A stretch of DNA of 27,554 nucleotides from S143-63 sp964425855 (GTDB taxonomy: Archaea > Thermoproteota > Thermoprotei_A > Sulfolobales > Acidilobaceae), in the NCBI GenBank assembly GCA_964425855.1, contig CAYROE010000008.1, forward strand, positions 1-27,554, given 5' to 3'. This document shows positions 1 through 7,750 of this stretch, piece after piece (the stretch's first letter is position 1; each line of letters starts with the position of its first letter). The notes under the pieces were generated by a model. That model had not been told where the DNA came from. It saw only the letters and a program-made list of their open reading frames with translations, and did no database searches. The position numbers were made by a program, and so were the translations under genes.

Positions 1-190
1 ATGGATGCTATGGATATTTCATGAAGGTTAAGTCAATGAAGCTCCGTATAGCTGAACTGGTAGTCCAGTCGGGGGCGTTGCTTTACGGATATACGGTTTC
101 TACGGAAAATGGTTTTCGTAGTATATAAATGTTAATGGAAAAATTCTTAACTAATCCTTAAATAAGAGGACGTTTTATAATATAACATAG
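1..190. other. Left-edge region before the CBS genes, possible 3' tail of a truncated gene
   Basis: No complete gene is visible here. On the + strand one frame is open from the window edge to a TAA at 126-128, giving about 41 residues that could be the C-terminus of a gene starting outside the window, but nothing in it is recognisable. The stretch also holds a small perfect hairpin (ACTGG at 56-60, loop TAGT, CCAGT at 65-69) enclosed by TCCGTA at 43-48 and TACGGA at 84-89, so an RNA element is an alternative reading. The last 30 bases are AT-rich and carry the promoter of the next gene. Confidence 0.3.
157..164 (+). promoter_or_regulatory. TATA-like box of the CBS operon
   Basis: The sequence CTTAAATA is centred about 30 nt before the ATG at 191. 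That is the archaeal TATA spacing expected if transcription starts at or within a few bases of the start codon. No Shine-Dalgarno motif precedes this ATG, which agrees with a leaderless transcript. The later AT-rich run at 174-183 is too close to the ATG to act as the TATA box. Confidence 0.5.
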
Positions 191-1018
191 ATGGTGATAA
201 CAGACTTGACTCATCCTTTCGAGCTAACTCTTAATACAAGAGTTAGCGATATCTACAGTCCTAATTTGCTTAAACTGTCTCTAGATGAGAAGGTTACAAG
301 TGCTAGGAAACTATTCAGAGATTCCAGGCAGAGGATCGCACTGGTAGTTGATAGATATGATAAATTACAGGGAGTAGTTACTAGAGGTGACATACTTGTT
401 GTTACAAGCTCAAAAAGTACTGCTCTAATAAAAGATGTAATGAGTCCTCCACTAGTTACCACTACACCAGATGAACGTGTATCAGCTATACTACCGAGAA
501 TGCTTCGTGTAGACGAGTGGTATGTTCCTGTGACACAGAATGGAAAAGCTGTTGGGGTCCTCGGTCTCGAGCACATTATACAGCGTATGCTCGACGAGAA
601 CAAGGAATATCTTGAAACAGTTAGAGTTGAGACAATAATGTCAAAAGATGTAGTAAGCGTTGAGTGGAATGATCATGTTAACCGAGTATGGGACAAGATG
701 GTCGAGTACAAGTATGCTGGATTACCCGTCGTAGACGAGAAAGGGAGGCTTGTCGGGATCATTACCCAGTATGATCTGTTGGCTAGAGGCGTCCGGATAT
801 CATTAGAATCGAGCAGTGGTCCGACTAGGCTAGCAAAGATACGTGAGGTCATGACTTCAAACGTTGTTTACATATATCCTTGGGATACCGTAGAGAAGGC
901 CGCTACCGTTATGGTGTCCAAGGGATTCGGCCGATTGCCCGTCGTGAGTGATGCGGAGCGTCGAATACTCATAGGGATTGTGGATAGGGAGGACATAGTC
1001 CGTATACTTGTGGGGTGA
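191..1018 (+). CDS. Four-CBS-domain protein (first of three in tandem)
   Basis: This 275-residue soluble protein consists almost entirely of four CBS domains, at roughly residues 18-75, 80-133, 146-200 and 216-275. Each shows the usual pattern of a 'xxxIM' entry, a helix and a closing strand such as GLPVVDEKGRLVGIIT. CBS pairs form Bateman modules that in characterised proteins bind adenosyl ligands (AMP, ATP, SAM) or other nucleotides. No catalytic domain is attached, so this is probably a stand-alone ligand sensor whose partner is unknown. The ATG at 191 has no Shine-Dalgarno site but a well-placed TATA box, suggesting a leaderless message. Its stop overlaps a possible GTG of the next gene, so translation may be coupled. 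Confidence 0.88.
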   Translation: MVITDLTHPFELTLNTRVSDIYSPNLLKLSLDEKVTSARKLFRDSRQRIALVVDRYDKLQGVVTRGDILVVTSSKSTALIKDVMSPPLVTTTPDERVSAILPRMLRVDEWYVPVTQNGKAVGVLGLEHIIQRMLDENKEYLETVRVETIMSKDVVSVEWNDHVNRVWDKMVEYKYAGLPVVDEKGRLVGIITQYDLLARGVRISLESSSGPTRLAKIREVMTSNVVYIYPWDTVEKAATVMVSKGFGRLPVVSDAERRILIGIVDREDIVRILVG

Positions 1019-1023
1019 GAAAC

Positions 1024-2052
1024 ATGTCCAGAAGAGGAAGAGGAGTTCCGAGGAGGCCTCCTATAAGGAAAGTCTCCTCAAGTAGGATCAGGAGATATGT
1101 TCCTAGAGCACCTATAACTGTTCCAAGGCCTGAAGGGATACGATATATTAGGGCTGATGGAACCCCGAATTGGAGCCAGCTACTCAGGATACCTGAAGGC
1201 GAAGTAAAACGATTGGCTAGCACGCCTGCGATTACAGTTTCGAACAGCGGAAATATCCTTGAGGCACTTGAGGTCGCGACAAAACATAGAGTTAGGGGGC
1301 TACCAGTAACTCGTGCAGGGAGCAATACTTTAGCCGGAATAGTTACTGCCCTTGACCTTGTAAACTATCTCGGAGGGGGAGAATACTACAACATTGTGGT
1401 GAACAGGTATAAGAGGAACATTTACAATGCTCTACGGGACGAGAAGATAACTAGTATTGCAAATCCCACACCGGTATTTGTCTCAGTAAAAGATAATGTC
1501 GATGATGTTATTAAGCTAATCATAAGTACAGGCATAGGCCTCATACCAGTTCTATGGGATGATGGAACAGTGTATGGAGTCATAACGGAACATGACATAG
1601 TCAAGCACTTCTCATCATCGAACATAGGAGTAACAACTGGAGAAGTAGCAACAAGAAGCATAATTACGACAAATATAGAATCCACAGTCAAGGAAGCCGC
1701 ACAAACAATGATTAGACACGGGTTCCGAAGATTACCAGTATTAGCATCCGATGGAGAGAGCATCAAGGGAATGATAACAGCCAAGGACATCGTATACTTC
1801 TTCGGAAGCCATGAGGCATTCAAATACCTTGAGTCGACTGATATTGAAGAGGTTCTCGCCACACCCGTCTATGAGATTATGACACCGGAATTCTACACTG
1901 TTAAAGACGATATTGATGTAGGAGAAGCTGCAAAGTACATGATGGAATATGAGACGAGCAGCCTACTTGTCGTAGACGAAGAAGATAACATTATAGGAAT
2001 AATAACGGAAAGGGACGTCCTAACCGCCGTTCTCTTATCGCAGACAATTTAG
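1024..2052 (+). CDS. Four-CBS-domain protein with a basic N-terminal tail
   Basis: The protein has 342 residues. About 55 N-terminal residues are rich in Arg and Pro (it opens MSRRGRGVPRRPP), followed by four CBS domains at about 60-120, 140-200, 205-260 and 280-342. The basic tail could contact nucleic acid, which is inference. I place the start at ATG 1024 because GGGGTGA at 1012-1018 is a good Shine-Dalgarno site 5 nt upstream; a GTG at 1015 overlapping the previous stop would add three residues. It lies in the same operon as its neighbours and is clearly paralogous to them. No enzymatic domain is visible. Confidence 0.85.
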   Translation: MSRRGRGVPRRPPIRKVSSSRIRRYVPRAPITVPRPEGIRYIRADGTPNWSQLLRIPEGEVKRLASTPAITVSNSGNILEALEVATKHRVRGLPVTRAGSNTLAGIVTALDLVNYLGGGEYYNIVVNRYKRNIYNALRDEKITSIANPTPVFVSVKDNVDDVIKLIISTGIGLIPVLWDDGTVYGVITEHDIVKHFSSSNIGVTTGEVATRSIITTNIESTVKEAAQTMIRHGFRRLPVLASDGESIKGMITAKDIVYFFGSHEAFKYLESTDIEEVLATPVYEIMTPEFYTVKDDIDVGEAAKYMMEYETSSLLVVDEEDNIIGIITERDVLTAVLLSQTI

Positions 2053-2071
2053 TATGGGGAGGTGTTTATAA

Positions 2072-2932
2072 TTGGCTCCAAGAGTCTCGTCTTACATGCA
2101 GGATACCGTCTATATTATTAGGCCAACCGATAGCTTGGCAAGAGCAAGAAACCTAATGCTTAGAAGAGGGATAGGGAGACTCGTCGTAATAGACGATAAT
2201 GAGCGCCCAATAGGCATACTGACAATAACTGATCTTACTAATGCACTACTAGGCCACTATTATTCCAGACCTCTAGACGCTATACCCGTCGAGAAAGCAA
2301 TGTCGAAGAATATAATAACAATAGAGCCTACCAAGAGTATAAAGACCGCTGCCCAGCTTATGCTAAGATTCAAGATAGGAGGCCTACCAGTAGTCGATCC
2401 TACTGGAAGACTCATGGGTATAATTACTAGGACGGACATAGTTAAAGCCTATGCAGATAGATTTACTAATAAACATACGGTGGAAGAGCTTATGCGTCCA
2501 GCGTTTGCTGTCGCGAATAGGGGACACAGCATCTATTATCTTTCGAAGCTTATACATATGGATCCAGCCGGGAAAATAATTGTTGTCGACAAGAACAATA
2601 AGCCCATAGGAGTAATAACTAAGCGAGACTTAGCATTCGTAACAATACCTCCGGCAAAACGAGCTTCAAGAGGAAAGGATAGATACGTGAAGATCAAAGT
2701 GATCGACGTGTATAGAGATAAGATAGTCCCCAGTAGGATATACCTTGTTCCAACAGCAGAAGATATCATGACTCCCGATCCAGTAACGATAACCAAGGAT
2801 AAAGATGCCGCTGAAGCCGCCAGGCTTATGGTTATGGAGGAAATAGGAGTACTACCGGTCGTCGACGAGGACGGTTCCTTGGAAGGAGTGTTGTCTAAGA
2901 GAGAGATCTTGCTGGCTGTTGCACGGAGTTAG
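2072..2932 (+). CDS. Four-CBS-domain protein (third of three in tandem)
   Basis: This 286-residue protein is another chain of four CBS domains, at about 3-60, 70-130, 137-192 and 228-286, with a basic linker (about 192-225) before the last one. The start is taken as TTG 2072 because GGGGAGGTG at 2056-2064 is a strong Shine-Dalgarno site 7 nt before it; the first ATG in frame is at 2096 and would cut into the first CBS domain. Its stop codon TAG (2930-2932) overlaps the stop of the convergent ftsY gene by three bases. Function is inferred only at the level of nucleotide sensing. Confidence 0.86.
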   Translation: MAPRVSSYMQDTVYIIRPTDSLARARNLMLRRGIGRLVVIDDNERPIGILTITDLTNALLGHYYSRPLDAIPVEKAMSKNIITIEPTKSIKTAAQLMLRFKIGGLPVVDPTGRLMGIITRTDIVKAYADRFTNKHTVEELMRPAFAVANRGHSIYYLSKLIHMDPAGKIIVVDKNNKPIGVITKRDLAFVTIPPAKRASRGKDRYVKIKVIDVYRDKIVPSRIYLVPTAEDIMTPDPVTITKDKDAAEAARLMVMEEIGVLPVVDEDGSLEGVLSKREILLAVARS

Positions 2933-3870
2933 CCCACTATAGCCTCAACATATTTCTTTGCATCGAATTTTTCTATGTCGCTGTAGTCTTGTCCTGTACC
3001 AATATACAGTATTGGTTTCTTTATAGTGTATACCACTGATACAGCGGTACCGCCCTTTACATCCGCATCTGTTTTTGTCAGTATAACTCCGTCTACTCCT
3101 ATCTCCTCGTTGAATATCTTAGCCTGTTCCACTGCGTCATTACCCGTTAAACTATCTACTACTAGGATCTTTAGGTCGGGTTTCGCCACCCTAACTATTT
3201 TCCTCAGCTCACCCATCAGATCATAGTCTACGTGCATCCTACCAGCAGTATCTACAAGCACTATACGATAGCCCTTGGACTCAGCATGACTAATAGCGTC
3301 ATGCGCTACGCTAGCAGGGTCTGAACCATAGCGCCCTCTGATTATTGGTACTCCTATTCTTTCAGCGTGCTTTGCGAGCTGTTCTTGTGCTCCGGCTCTG
3401 AACGTGTCAGCAGCGGCTAAAACAGGTGTTATTCCATGGTTCTTCAGCATATATGCTATCTTGGCAATAGTAGTAGTTTTACCAACGCCGTTCACGCCAA
3501 GAAATAGAACTACGAGAGGCCTTCTTCTCTTGACCTGTGCCATTTCTAGGATGTCTGGGGACTCTATTTCTAGTATCTCGAGGAGTTTCTCGCGGAACGC
3601 TTCTTTGACGATACGGTCGATATCTTCTCCTCTCTTTACCTTGGCGCCCACCAGCCTATTTTTAACGTGTTCGACTATCTCTTCGGCGACTTCATAAGCC
3701 ACGTCTGCTTCTATTAAAGACATCAATAGCTCGTCTAATACGTCTGAGATATCAACTTCTTTTATCTCCTTGTAGGCTATCTTCTCTCCTACACTTGTCT
3801 TTATGAGCGATGCTGTTTTCGAAACCGCTTTCCTTAGCCTGTCAAATACCAAATCTCTTTCCCCGATCAC
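2929..3870 (-). CDS. ftsY: Signal recognition particle receptor FtsY
   Basis: FtsY is the SRP receptor GTPase that docks ribosome-SRP complexes at the membrane for co-translational insertion. The 313-residue product shows the N-terminal four-helix N domain (about 1-110) and the G domain with GVNGVGKTTTIAKIA at 125-139, DTFRAGAQEQL at 155-165, DTAGRMH from 207, TKTDADVKGG near 266 and the closing YIGTGQ. It lacks the long acidic A domain of many bacterial FtsY proteins, as is normal in archaea. The start is GTG 3870. A TATA-like TATTATTTT lies about 27 nt upstream, so a leaderless transcript is likely in addition to read-through from the prefoldin gene 171 bp upstream. That 171-bp spacer (3871-4041) holds no other gene I can see. 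Confidence 0.97.
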   Translation of the reverse strand: MIGERDLVFDRLRKAVSKTASLIKTSVGEKIAYKEIKEVDISDVLDELLMSLIEADVAYEVAEEIVEHVKNRLVGAKVKRGEDIDRIVKEAFREKLLEILEIESPDILEMAQVKRRRPLVVLFLGVNGVGKTTTIAKIAYMLKNHGITPVLAAADTFRAGAQEQLAKHAERIGVPIIRGRYGSDPASVAHDAISHAESKGYRIVLVDTAGRMHVDYDLMGELRKIVRVAKPDLKILVVDSLTGNDAVEQAKIFNEEIGVDGVILTKTDADVKGGTAVSVVYTIKKPILYIGTGQDYSDIEKFDAKKYVEAIVG

Positions 3871-4041
3871 GGAGTTGGCCTATTAGAGAAAATAATAGTC
3901 TCTTACCAGAATGTACTAAATAACCTCACAGATAGTTCTACTCTACTTTCTAGAACTTACAATTAGAAAAATCCCCTTATCTACTCCTGATCTCTTGTAC
4001 GACCTTTGACAAATCTTTATCATTAACCAGTTCAATTAGCT

Positions 4042-4485
4042 TTATTTAGACTGCTGAGCTTGCTTAGGTTGTTGTGCTGCGACGGCTAACTGTTGGAGCA
4101 GTGATTCTAATGATTCAAGTGCTTTGAGTGTTTCATCATATTCTCTCATGAGGAATTGAACCTGTTTCTCCAGTGAATCTGCTCGTTTTTCTAGGATATC
4201 TATTGCTTTTTCTACTGGTACTTTGGCGTATATGTTTCCTCCCAGTTTGACTAGTATTTTCTCTTTGTTAGTAGGCTTAACCATAATCATTCCATTGTAA
4301 TCGGGATCTGTTGGTGCTAGTATCTCGTCTGATTCAAGGGATCTAGCTGTATCTATCGCTCTCCTTACATTTATCCTGGCTTGTTCTAGTTGCGTTATAG
4401 TTGTCTGGAGAGCTGCCAATCTCTCTCTCAATGCCTGGGCTTGTGCTAGTAGTGCGGCCGGGTCTACGCGTAGTTGTTGTGCCAT
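4042..4485 (-). CDS. pfdA: Prefoldin alpha subunit
   Basis: Prefoldin is a hexameric jellyfish-shaped holdase (two alpha, four beta) that passes unfolded proteins to the thermosome. The 147-residue product has the alpha-subunit plan: an N-terminal coiled coil (about 8-55), a central pair of beta hairpins (including IMVKPTNKEKILVKLGGNIYAKVPVEKA) and a C-terminal coiled coil (about 95-135), ending in a Gln-rich tail. I start it at ATG 4485, which shares one base with the stop of rpl18a and follows GGGTGA by about 7 nt; an in-frame ATG at 4500 would add five residues but lacks such a site. Linkage rpl18a-pfdA-ftsY is common in archaea. Confidence 0.95.
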   Translation of the reverse strand: MAQQLRVDPAALLAQAQALRERLAALQTTITQLEQARINVRRAIDTARSLESDEILAPTDPDYNGMIMVKPTNKEKILVKLGGNIYAKVPVEKAIDILEKRADSLEKQVQFLMREYDETLKALESLESLLQQLAVAAQQPKQAQQSK

Positions 4486-4748
4486 TAAGCTTTCACCCAT
4501 TTGTCGAGCTGTGCTAGTCTGATTAGGTTTAGGTCATCTACTTCTTCTAGTGGTACTTCTTTTACTTCTGATATCTTGATATGGTATCGTTTGAGCTTGT
4601 GCCTGCTGCCAAGATCGCTATATACTTTCTCAATAGCGTGTTCAGGCTTTACTGCTCTCACGTATATCTCGAACTTCCTCCATTCTGGGAATTTGTCATG
4701 TGAGATCATCATTTTTCCAATGACCTTGAATATCTTTACTTCACTCAT
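4485..4748 (-). CDS. rpl18a: Ribosomal protein L18a (LX)
   Basis: This 87-residue large-subunit protein matches the archaeal L18Ae/LX family: it opens with a strand of the type VKIFKVIGKM, contains the motif FEIYVRAVKPEHAIEKVYSDLGS, and ends with IKISEVKEVPLEEV and a short helix. The ATG at 4748 overlaps the last 8 nt of eif6 and is preceded by GGAGGTGGTG within the eif6 coding sequence, a near-ideal archaeal Shine-Dalgarno site. The gene is translationally chained between eif6 and pfdA. Confidence 0.95.
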   Translation of the reverse strand: MSEVKIFKVIGKMMISHDKFPEWRKFEIYVRAVKPEHAIEKVYSDLGSRHKLKRYHIKISEVKEVPLEEVDDLNLIRLAQLDKWVKA

Positions 4749-5427
4749 TTACACCACCTCCGAGAGCCATCTGGATCCTCGCGATCTCGGGGCCCCTGGT
4801 TTCTCCGCCTACTAGGGCCCCATAACTATTCGCGACTATTCCAGTTCTTACGAAGGAAACACCAAAGTTTACAGTTCCTGTTAAGACTGGGACTTTAAAT
4901 AATTCTTCGAGGAACTTGACCTCTTCCTCTGTCGCGTCCGGATGTACTAGGCCTCCTTTGTTGGTTACGACCAGGACACTTCCTACTGTTGTAATTCCTG
5001 CTATTGGCCTGGCTACTGCCTCGACGCCGAGGATGTCTTGAATAACCCTAATGCTTTCTTTCTCTAGCGAGGGATAAACGAGGGCCGCTTTATCGTTTGC
5101 GGCTACTAGGTTTCCTACTGCATTGTTCTTTGATGGTAGCACTTCTATGTTGATGTCTAGTTCTTTCTTTAGTTTTGTTATTTCATCGTCTCTTACTGTT
5201 GATCCGAGGAGCAATCCGTTGCTGTTCCCGGCGACTAGGACTCCGATTAGCCTGCTCCCGCCTACTTGTGCCTCGACCATGTCGACTTGGAGTATCTCTG
5301 ATATTATTTCTTTTTCCTTCTGCTCCAATCCCTCCGGTATTATTACATATTTGTCAGTTGCATAGAGATACACTCCTATGTTAGAGTTGCCCATCAGGTT
5401 GAGTAGTGCAACATCGAATTTCGCCAA
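4741..5427 (-). CDS. eif6: Translation initiation/anti-association factor eIF6
   Basis: aIF6 binds the 50S subunit and blocks 30S joining, acting in ribosome biogenesis and as a stress brake. The 228-residue length and pseudo-fivefold repeat pattern fit: MGNSNIGVYLYATDKYVIIP near the start, repeated 'VAGNSNGLLLG', 'VAANDKAALVYPSL', 'VVTNKGGLVHPD' and 'IVANSYGALVG' blocks in order. The start is TTG 5427, since the family begins just before the FDVALLN strand; the upstream GTGATGAG provides a plausible Shine-Dalgarno. It follows rpl31e by 87 bp, with a TATA-like CTATAAG in that gap that may give an internal promoter. Confidence 0.95.
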   Translation of the reverse strand: MAKFDVALLNLMGNSNIGVYLYATDKYVIIPEGLEQKEKEIISEILQVDMVEAQVGGSRLIGVLVAGNSNGLLLGSTVRDDEITKLKKELDINIEVLPSKNNAVGNLVAANDKAALVYPSLEKESIRVIQDILGVEAVARPIAGITTVGSVLVVTNKGGLVHPDATEEEVKFLEELFKVPVLTGTVNFGVSFVRTGIVANSYGALVGGETRGPEIARIQMALGGGVNE

Positions 5428-5514
5428 TTCTCATCACACTCTCTTATTCTCCTGTTCTCCTTCAAGCCTATTGTACCAGATGCTTATAGTAGTGATATTG
5501 TCTAATCTCGTGAA

Positions 5515-5874
5515 TTATTGTTTGGCAGTAGACTTGGGCGTATACGGTCCGGGCTTGAGTGATTTGTCTGCTAGTCTTACTCTCGCCACGGTTATCTTCT
5601 TTTCTTCTTCTGATTCTTCCTCTGACTCTTCTTCGTAGACCGTGACCACTACCTTGATTCTTCTCGGTGGCTTCTCCCTGCTCCTGCTCCAGATATAGTT
5701 ATTTACGTCATTGTATATGACTACCTTGTCCGCCTTAGTGTGTCTTTTTACAAATTCCCTAACAAGTTTGACTGAACGGTCTGCTCTATTTGTTCTCCTA
5801 CCCCAGTAGACCCGTGCGAGCGGTATGACGTATACGAATCCCTTTACAAACTTCTTTTTCTTATCATCTGCCAC
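5515..5874 (-). CDS. rpl31e: Ribosomal protein L31e
   Basis: This 119-residue product contains the L31e core (FVYVIPLARVYWGRRTNRAD, then VKLVREFVKRHTKADKVVIYNDVNNYIWSR and PPRRIKVVV), a protein of the 50S exit-tunnel rim. After the core there is a run of Glu/Ser (EEESEEESEEEKK, about 82-94) and a basic C-terminal extension, longer than compact archaeal L31e proteins; the extension appears genuine because it is in frame up to the stop with no rival gene. The start is GTG 5874, with GGTGA 6-11 nt upstream. It follows rpl39e by 38 nt. Confidence 0.95.
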   Translation of the reverse strand: MADDKKKKFVKGFVYVIPLARVYWGRRTNRADRSVKLVREFVKRHTKADKVVIYNDVNNYIWSRSREKPPRRIKVVVTVYEEESEEESEEEKKITVARVRLADKSLKPGPYTPKSTAKQ

Positions 5875-5912
5875 TAGCCTTCACCTTTCTCCTCTTGTTC
5901 AACTGTTTACCA

Positions 5913-6068
5913 CTACTTCTTAAGTTTGCTTACTCTCCAGTGCCGTCTCTTCGGGTTCATTGTAAACCTTCTCATTGTCTTTATAATAACCCATGCTGGC
6001 ACGGCACTATTGCTTTTCGTTGCCTTCGCCAGCCTTAGCTTCCTTCCTAGAGGCTTGTTCCGCGCCAT
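5913..6068 (-). CDS. rpl39e: Ribosomal protein L39e (small, 51 residues)
   Basis: Reading the - strand from ATG 6068 to TAG 5913 gives 51 residues beginning MARNKPLGRKLRLAKATKSN, with the middle VPAWVIIKTMRRFTMNPKRRHW and ending in KLKK. This is the archaeal L39e, a tiny basic protein lining the exit tunnel of the 50S subunit. GGTGGTGTAG just before the ATG resembles the Shine-Dalgarno region of rpl18a. Its place directly before rpl31e is the conserved archaeal arrangement. The gene is short enough to be missed by length-filtered gene finding. Confidence 0.96.
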   Translation of the reverse strand: MARNKPLGRKLRLAKATKSNSAVPAWVIIKTMRRFTMNPKRRHWRVSKLKK

Positions 6069-6096
6069 CTACACCACCTCTCTCCATCTAGTACCT

Positions 6097-6441
6097 CTAC
6101 TTCCTCTTGAACTTTATCTGGAAACTACGCCTAGTTCGACTGTCGAGCTCGAGTAATAAAGCTTTAACCTGTTCGTCCGTGACAGGAGGCACTAGCCTCC
6201 CAACCTGTACAAGTTGAATTATGGCATCTTCCGCAGCTTTAGCTAGTTCGGGCTTAACGAGTTTGAGATTTGCAAGTCTTTCCCTGGCTTTCTCTGTTAG
6301 AATTCCTCTTAGAACAGCCTGTCTACGTGCTTCCATTTCGGCCTCGAGCTTCTTGCGTTGTTCTTCTGCCTCAAGTTGTTTTCTCAGCTCCATTAATTTC
6401 CTCATTCTTAATTCTTCTAGTTCCTTGTCGTCGTATGACAC
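6097..6441 (-). CDS. PDCD5/TFAR19-family DNA-binding protein
   Basis: This 114-residue protein belongs to the archaeal PDCD5-like family (the MTH1615/Ssh-type 'DNA-binding protein'). It shows a charged N-terminal helix (DKELEELRMRKLMELRKQLE), a three-helix core containing the family stretch around ARERLANLKLVKPELAKAAED and QLVQVGRLVPPVTDEQVKALL, and a basic tail (SRTRRSFQIKFKRK). The archaeal role is not settled; nucleic-acid binding is reported for relatives. The start is GTG 6441, with GGTGAG about 7 nt upstream. It sits 28 nt before rpl39e. The 166-bp gap on its upstream side contains a TATA-like CCTTATATT, so it may have its own promoter. Confidence 0.9.
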   Translation of the reverse strand: MSYDDKELEELRMRKLMELRKQLEAEEQRKKLEAEMEARRQAVLRGILTEKARERLANLKLVKPELAKAAEDAIIQLVQVGRLVPPVTDEQVKALLLELDSRTRRSFQIKFKRK

Positions 6442-6607
6442 AGCAAACTCACCGTTTTTAGAAGTGTATACTTTAGGAATAATAGTATATTCGTCTCTTC
6501 CTAACGCCGACCTGAACAGCAGGAATTTCTTGGCGAATATAAGGTATTACCCCTCTGGCTACTTTATGCTGAGCCCGAGAAGATAAGATAGGAGTTGTGA
6601 AGAGGGG

Positions 6608-7072
6608 CTACTCATATATTTTTAGTTCAGGGCGTTTCTCTACGAGTCTCTTGAAGATCTCTTTAGCGGTTTTATCTAGGAGGCTTCTGCCTGCTGGCGT
6701 AAGTGTTCTTCCTTTCCGGGGGACTCTCCTCACCAGACCTGCCTTTTCTAGCTGTTGTAGTATTTTTCTTGGAATACTTCCAGACCCCTTCCTGAAGTGC
6801 TCTGGAGCGCTGCCCCTGTTTTGGCGTCCACCGTATATAGTTCTGAATGTCTCGATTCCTATTGGCTCAGGCGATTTATAGAGTTTCCTTAGTATAGATG
6901 CTGCCCTTATATACCACCAGTCTGGGTCCTCTGGTGGCTTCTCTTTGTGAACACCTGTTTTCGCATAATATGCCCATGCAGGTGGTTTAATGTATTCTCC
7001 GTACTGTTCCTTTAGTATTTTTGCAAGTTCTTTGATTAACTCGTCCGCTGGAACCTCAAGCGCTGTTACCAT
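6608..7072 (-). CDS. rps19e: Ribosomal protein S19e
   Basis: S19e is a 30S protein shared by archaea and eukaryotes and needed for small-subunit maturation. The 154-residue product carries the winged-helix core and the diagnostic stretch DPDWWYIRAASILRKLY (about 50-66), followed by YGGRQNRGSAPEHF and the C-terminal QLEKAGLVRR...GRTLTPAGRSLLD helix-turn-helix wing. The length is normal. The ATG at 7072 is preceded by GGGGATGAG (about 6 nt) and by a TATA-like box at 7111-7118, so it probably has its own promoter in addition to read-through from the yhbY-like gene. Confidence 0.97.
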   Translation of the reverse strand: MVTALEVPADELIKELAKILKEQYGEYIKPPAWAYYAKTGVHKEKPPEDPDWWYIRAASILRKLYKSPEPIGIETFRTIYGGRQNRGSAPEHFRKGSGSIPRKILQQLEKAGLVRRVPRKGRTLTPAGRSLLDKTAKEIFKRLVEKRPELKIYE

Positions 7073-7110
7073 GTTTTCTCATCCCCAGTCCTAGACGGCG
7101 AGGTATCGGA

Positions 7111-7118
7111 ATTTATAT
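7111..7118 (-). promoter_or_regulatory. TATA-like box of rps19e
   Basis: On the - strand this reads ATATAAAT, centred about 43 nt before the ATG at 7072. It predicts a short leader of about 15-17 nt that would contain the GGGGATGAG ribosome site. The box lies just before the stop of the upstream gene. Inferred by spacing only. Confidence 0.4.
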
Positions 7119-7119
7119 T

Positions 7120-7407
7120 CTATTTGGAGTCCTTCCGTCCAGCCTTGTATAGGACGAAGGTACGACCCCTTATACCCATCAATCGAGCACCTGTCTTTTC
7201 TGCTACGAGTCTTGCTATGCTTCTCCGATCAAGGCCCTTGCCCTCGTCAATGCCTGTCCGCAGTATCTTGACTTTGACGACTCCCTTTGTCTTTAGTCGG
7301 GTCCTGATTTCCTCGATTACACCGGGCGTTACACCGTTCTTTCCAATGATAACATCTGGACTAGAGTGGTGTGCTTTCTTGACTTTTTCTCTTATGCTCT
7401 CCGTCAT
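7120..7407 (-). CDS. YhbY-like CRM-domain RNA-binding protein
   Basis: The 95-residue product is a single CRM domain: a helix (TESIREKVKKAHHSSPDVIIG), the GKNGVTPGVIEEI motif (the GxxG RNA-binding loop), then VVKVKILRTG and a final strand RLMGIRGRTFVLYK. Bacterial YhbY binds pre-50S particles; archaeal relatives are also linked to ribosome maturation. The start is ATG 7407, matched by a GGGG-GAGAAAG Shine-Dalgarno region; a longer reading to 7470 would run far into rnp4 and adds nothing the family has. The gene overlaps the end of rnp4 by 47 nt in another frame, unusually long for this cluster. Confidence 0.9.
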   Translation of the reverse strand: MTESIREKVKKAHHSSPDVIIGKNGVTPGVIEEIRTRLKTKGVVKVKILRTGIDEGKGLDRRSIARLVAEKTGARLMGIRGRTFVLYKAGRKDSK

Positions 7408-7750
7408 TCTTTCTCCCCTTTTTATACGGATACCTGTGTATCCAACCGCATCTAGCACAGGTAATAACAATATATGAGAATCTCCCTTGTGTTCTAAGCC
7501 TTACACGTGACGTTATTCCTGGTATGAGTGGAAGGCCGCAGTTCTTACATAGGCTTCGCTTGATATCTCTTGGAAGCCTGGTTCCCGTCTCCTTTGATAG
7601 TTTTTTGAGGTAGTTTCCTAGGTTTGCCGCGTAATCATGTCTTCCTTTTTCTGCTTCTTGTGCTGCCAGCTTATAGAGATACTGTATTCGTTGCCTTACA
7701 AGGTCACGGTATATTCTTAATATTTTCTTCCTATACTGTCTCTTCCTCAA
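7361..7750 (-). CDS. rnp4: RNase P protein component 4 (Rpr2/Rpp21)
   Basis: Rnp4 is the zinc-ribbon subunit of archaeal RNase P, which removes 5' leaders from pre-tRNAs and works as a pair with Rnp1/Rpp29. The 129-residue product has the N-terminal helical pair (IQYLYKLAAQEA, HDYAANLGNYLKKLS) and the ribbon with CKNCGLPL and CARCGWIHRYPY as the two Cys pairs. The start is TTG 7750, lying 20 nt inside the ligase gene; no closer start codon precedes the first helix. The last 20 or so residues are basic and overlap the yhbY-like gene. Confidence 0.93.
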   Translation of the reverse strand: MRKRQYRKKILRIYRDLVRQRIQYLYKLAAQEAEKGRHDYAANLGNYLKKLSKETGTRLPRDIKRSLCKNCGLPLIPGITSRVRLRTQGRFSYIVITCARCGWIHRYPYKKGRKNDGEHKRKSQESTPL

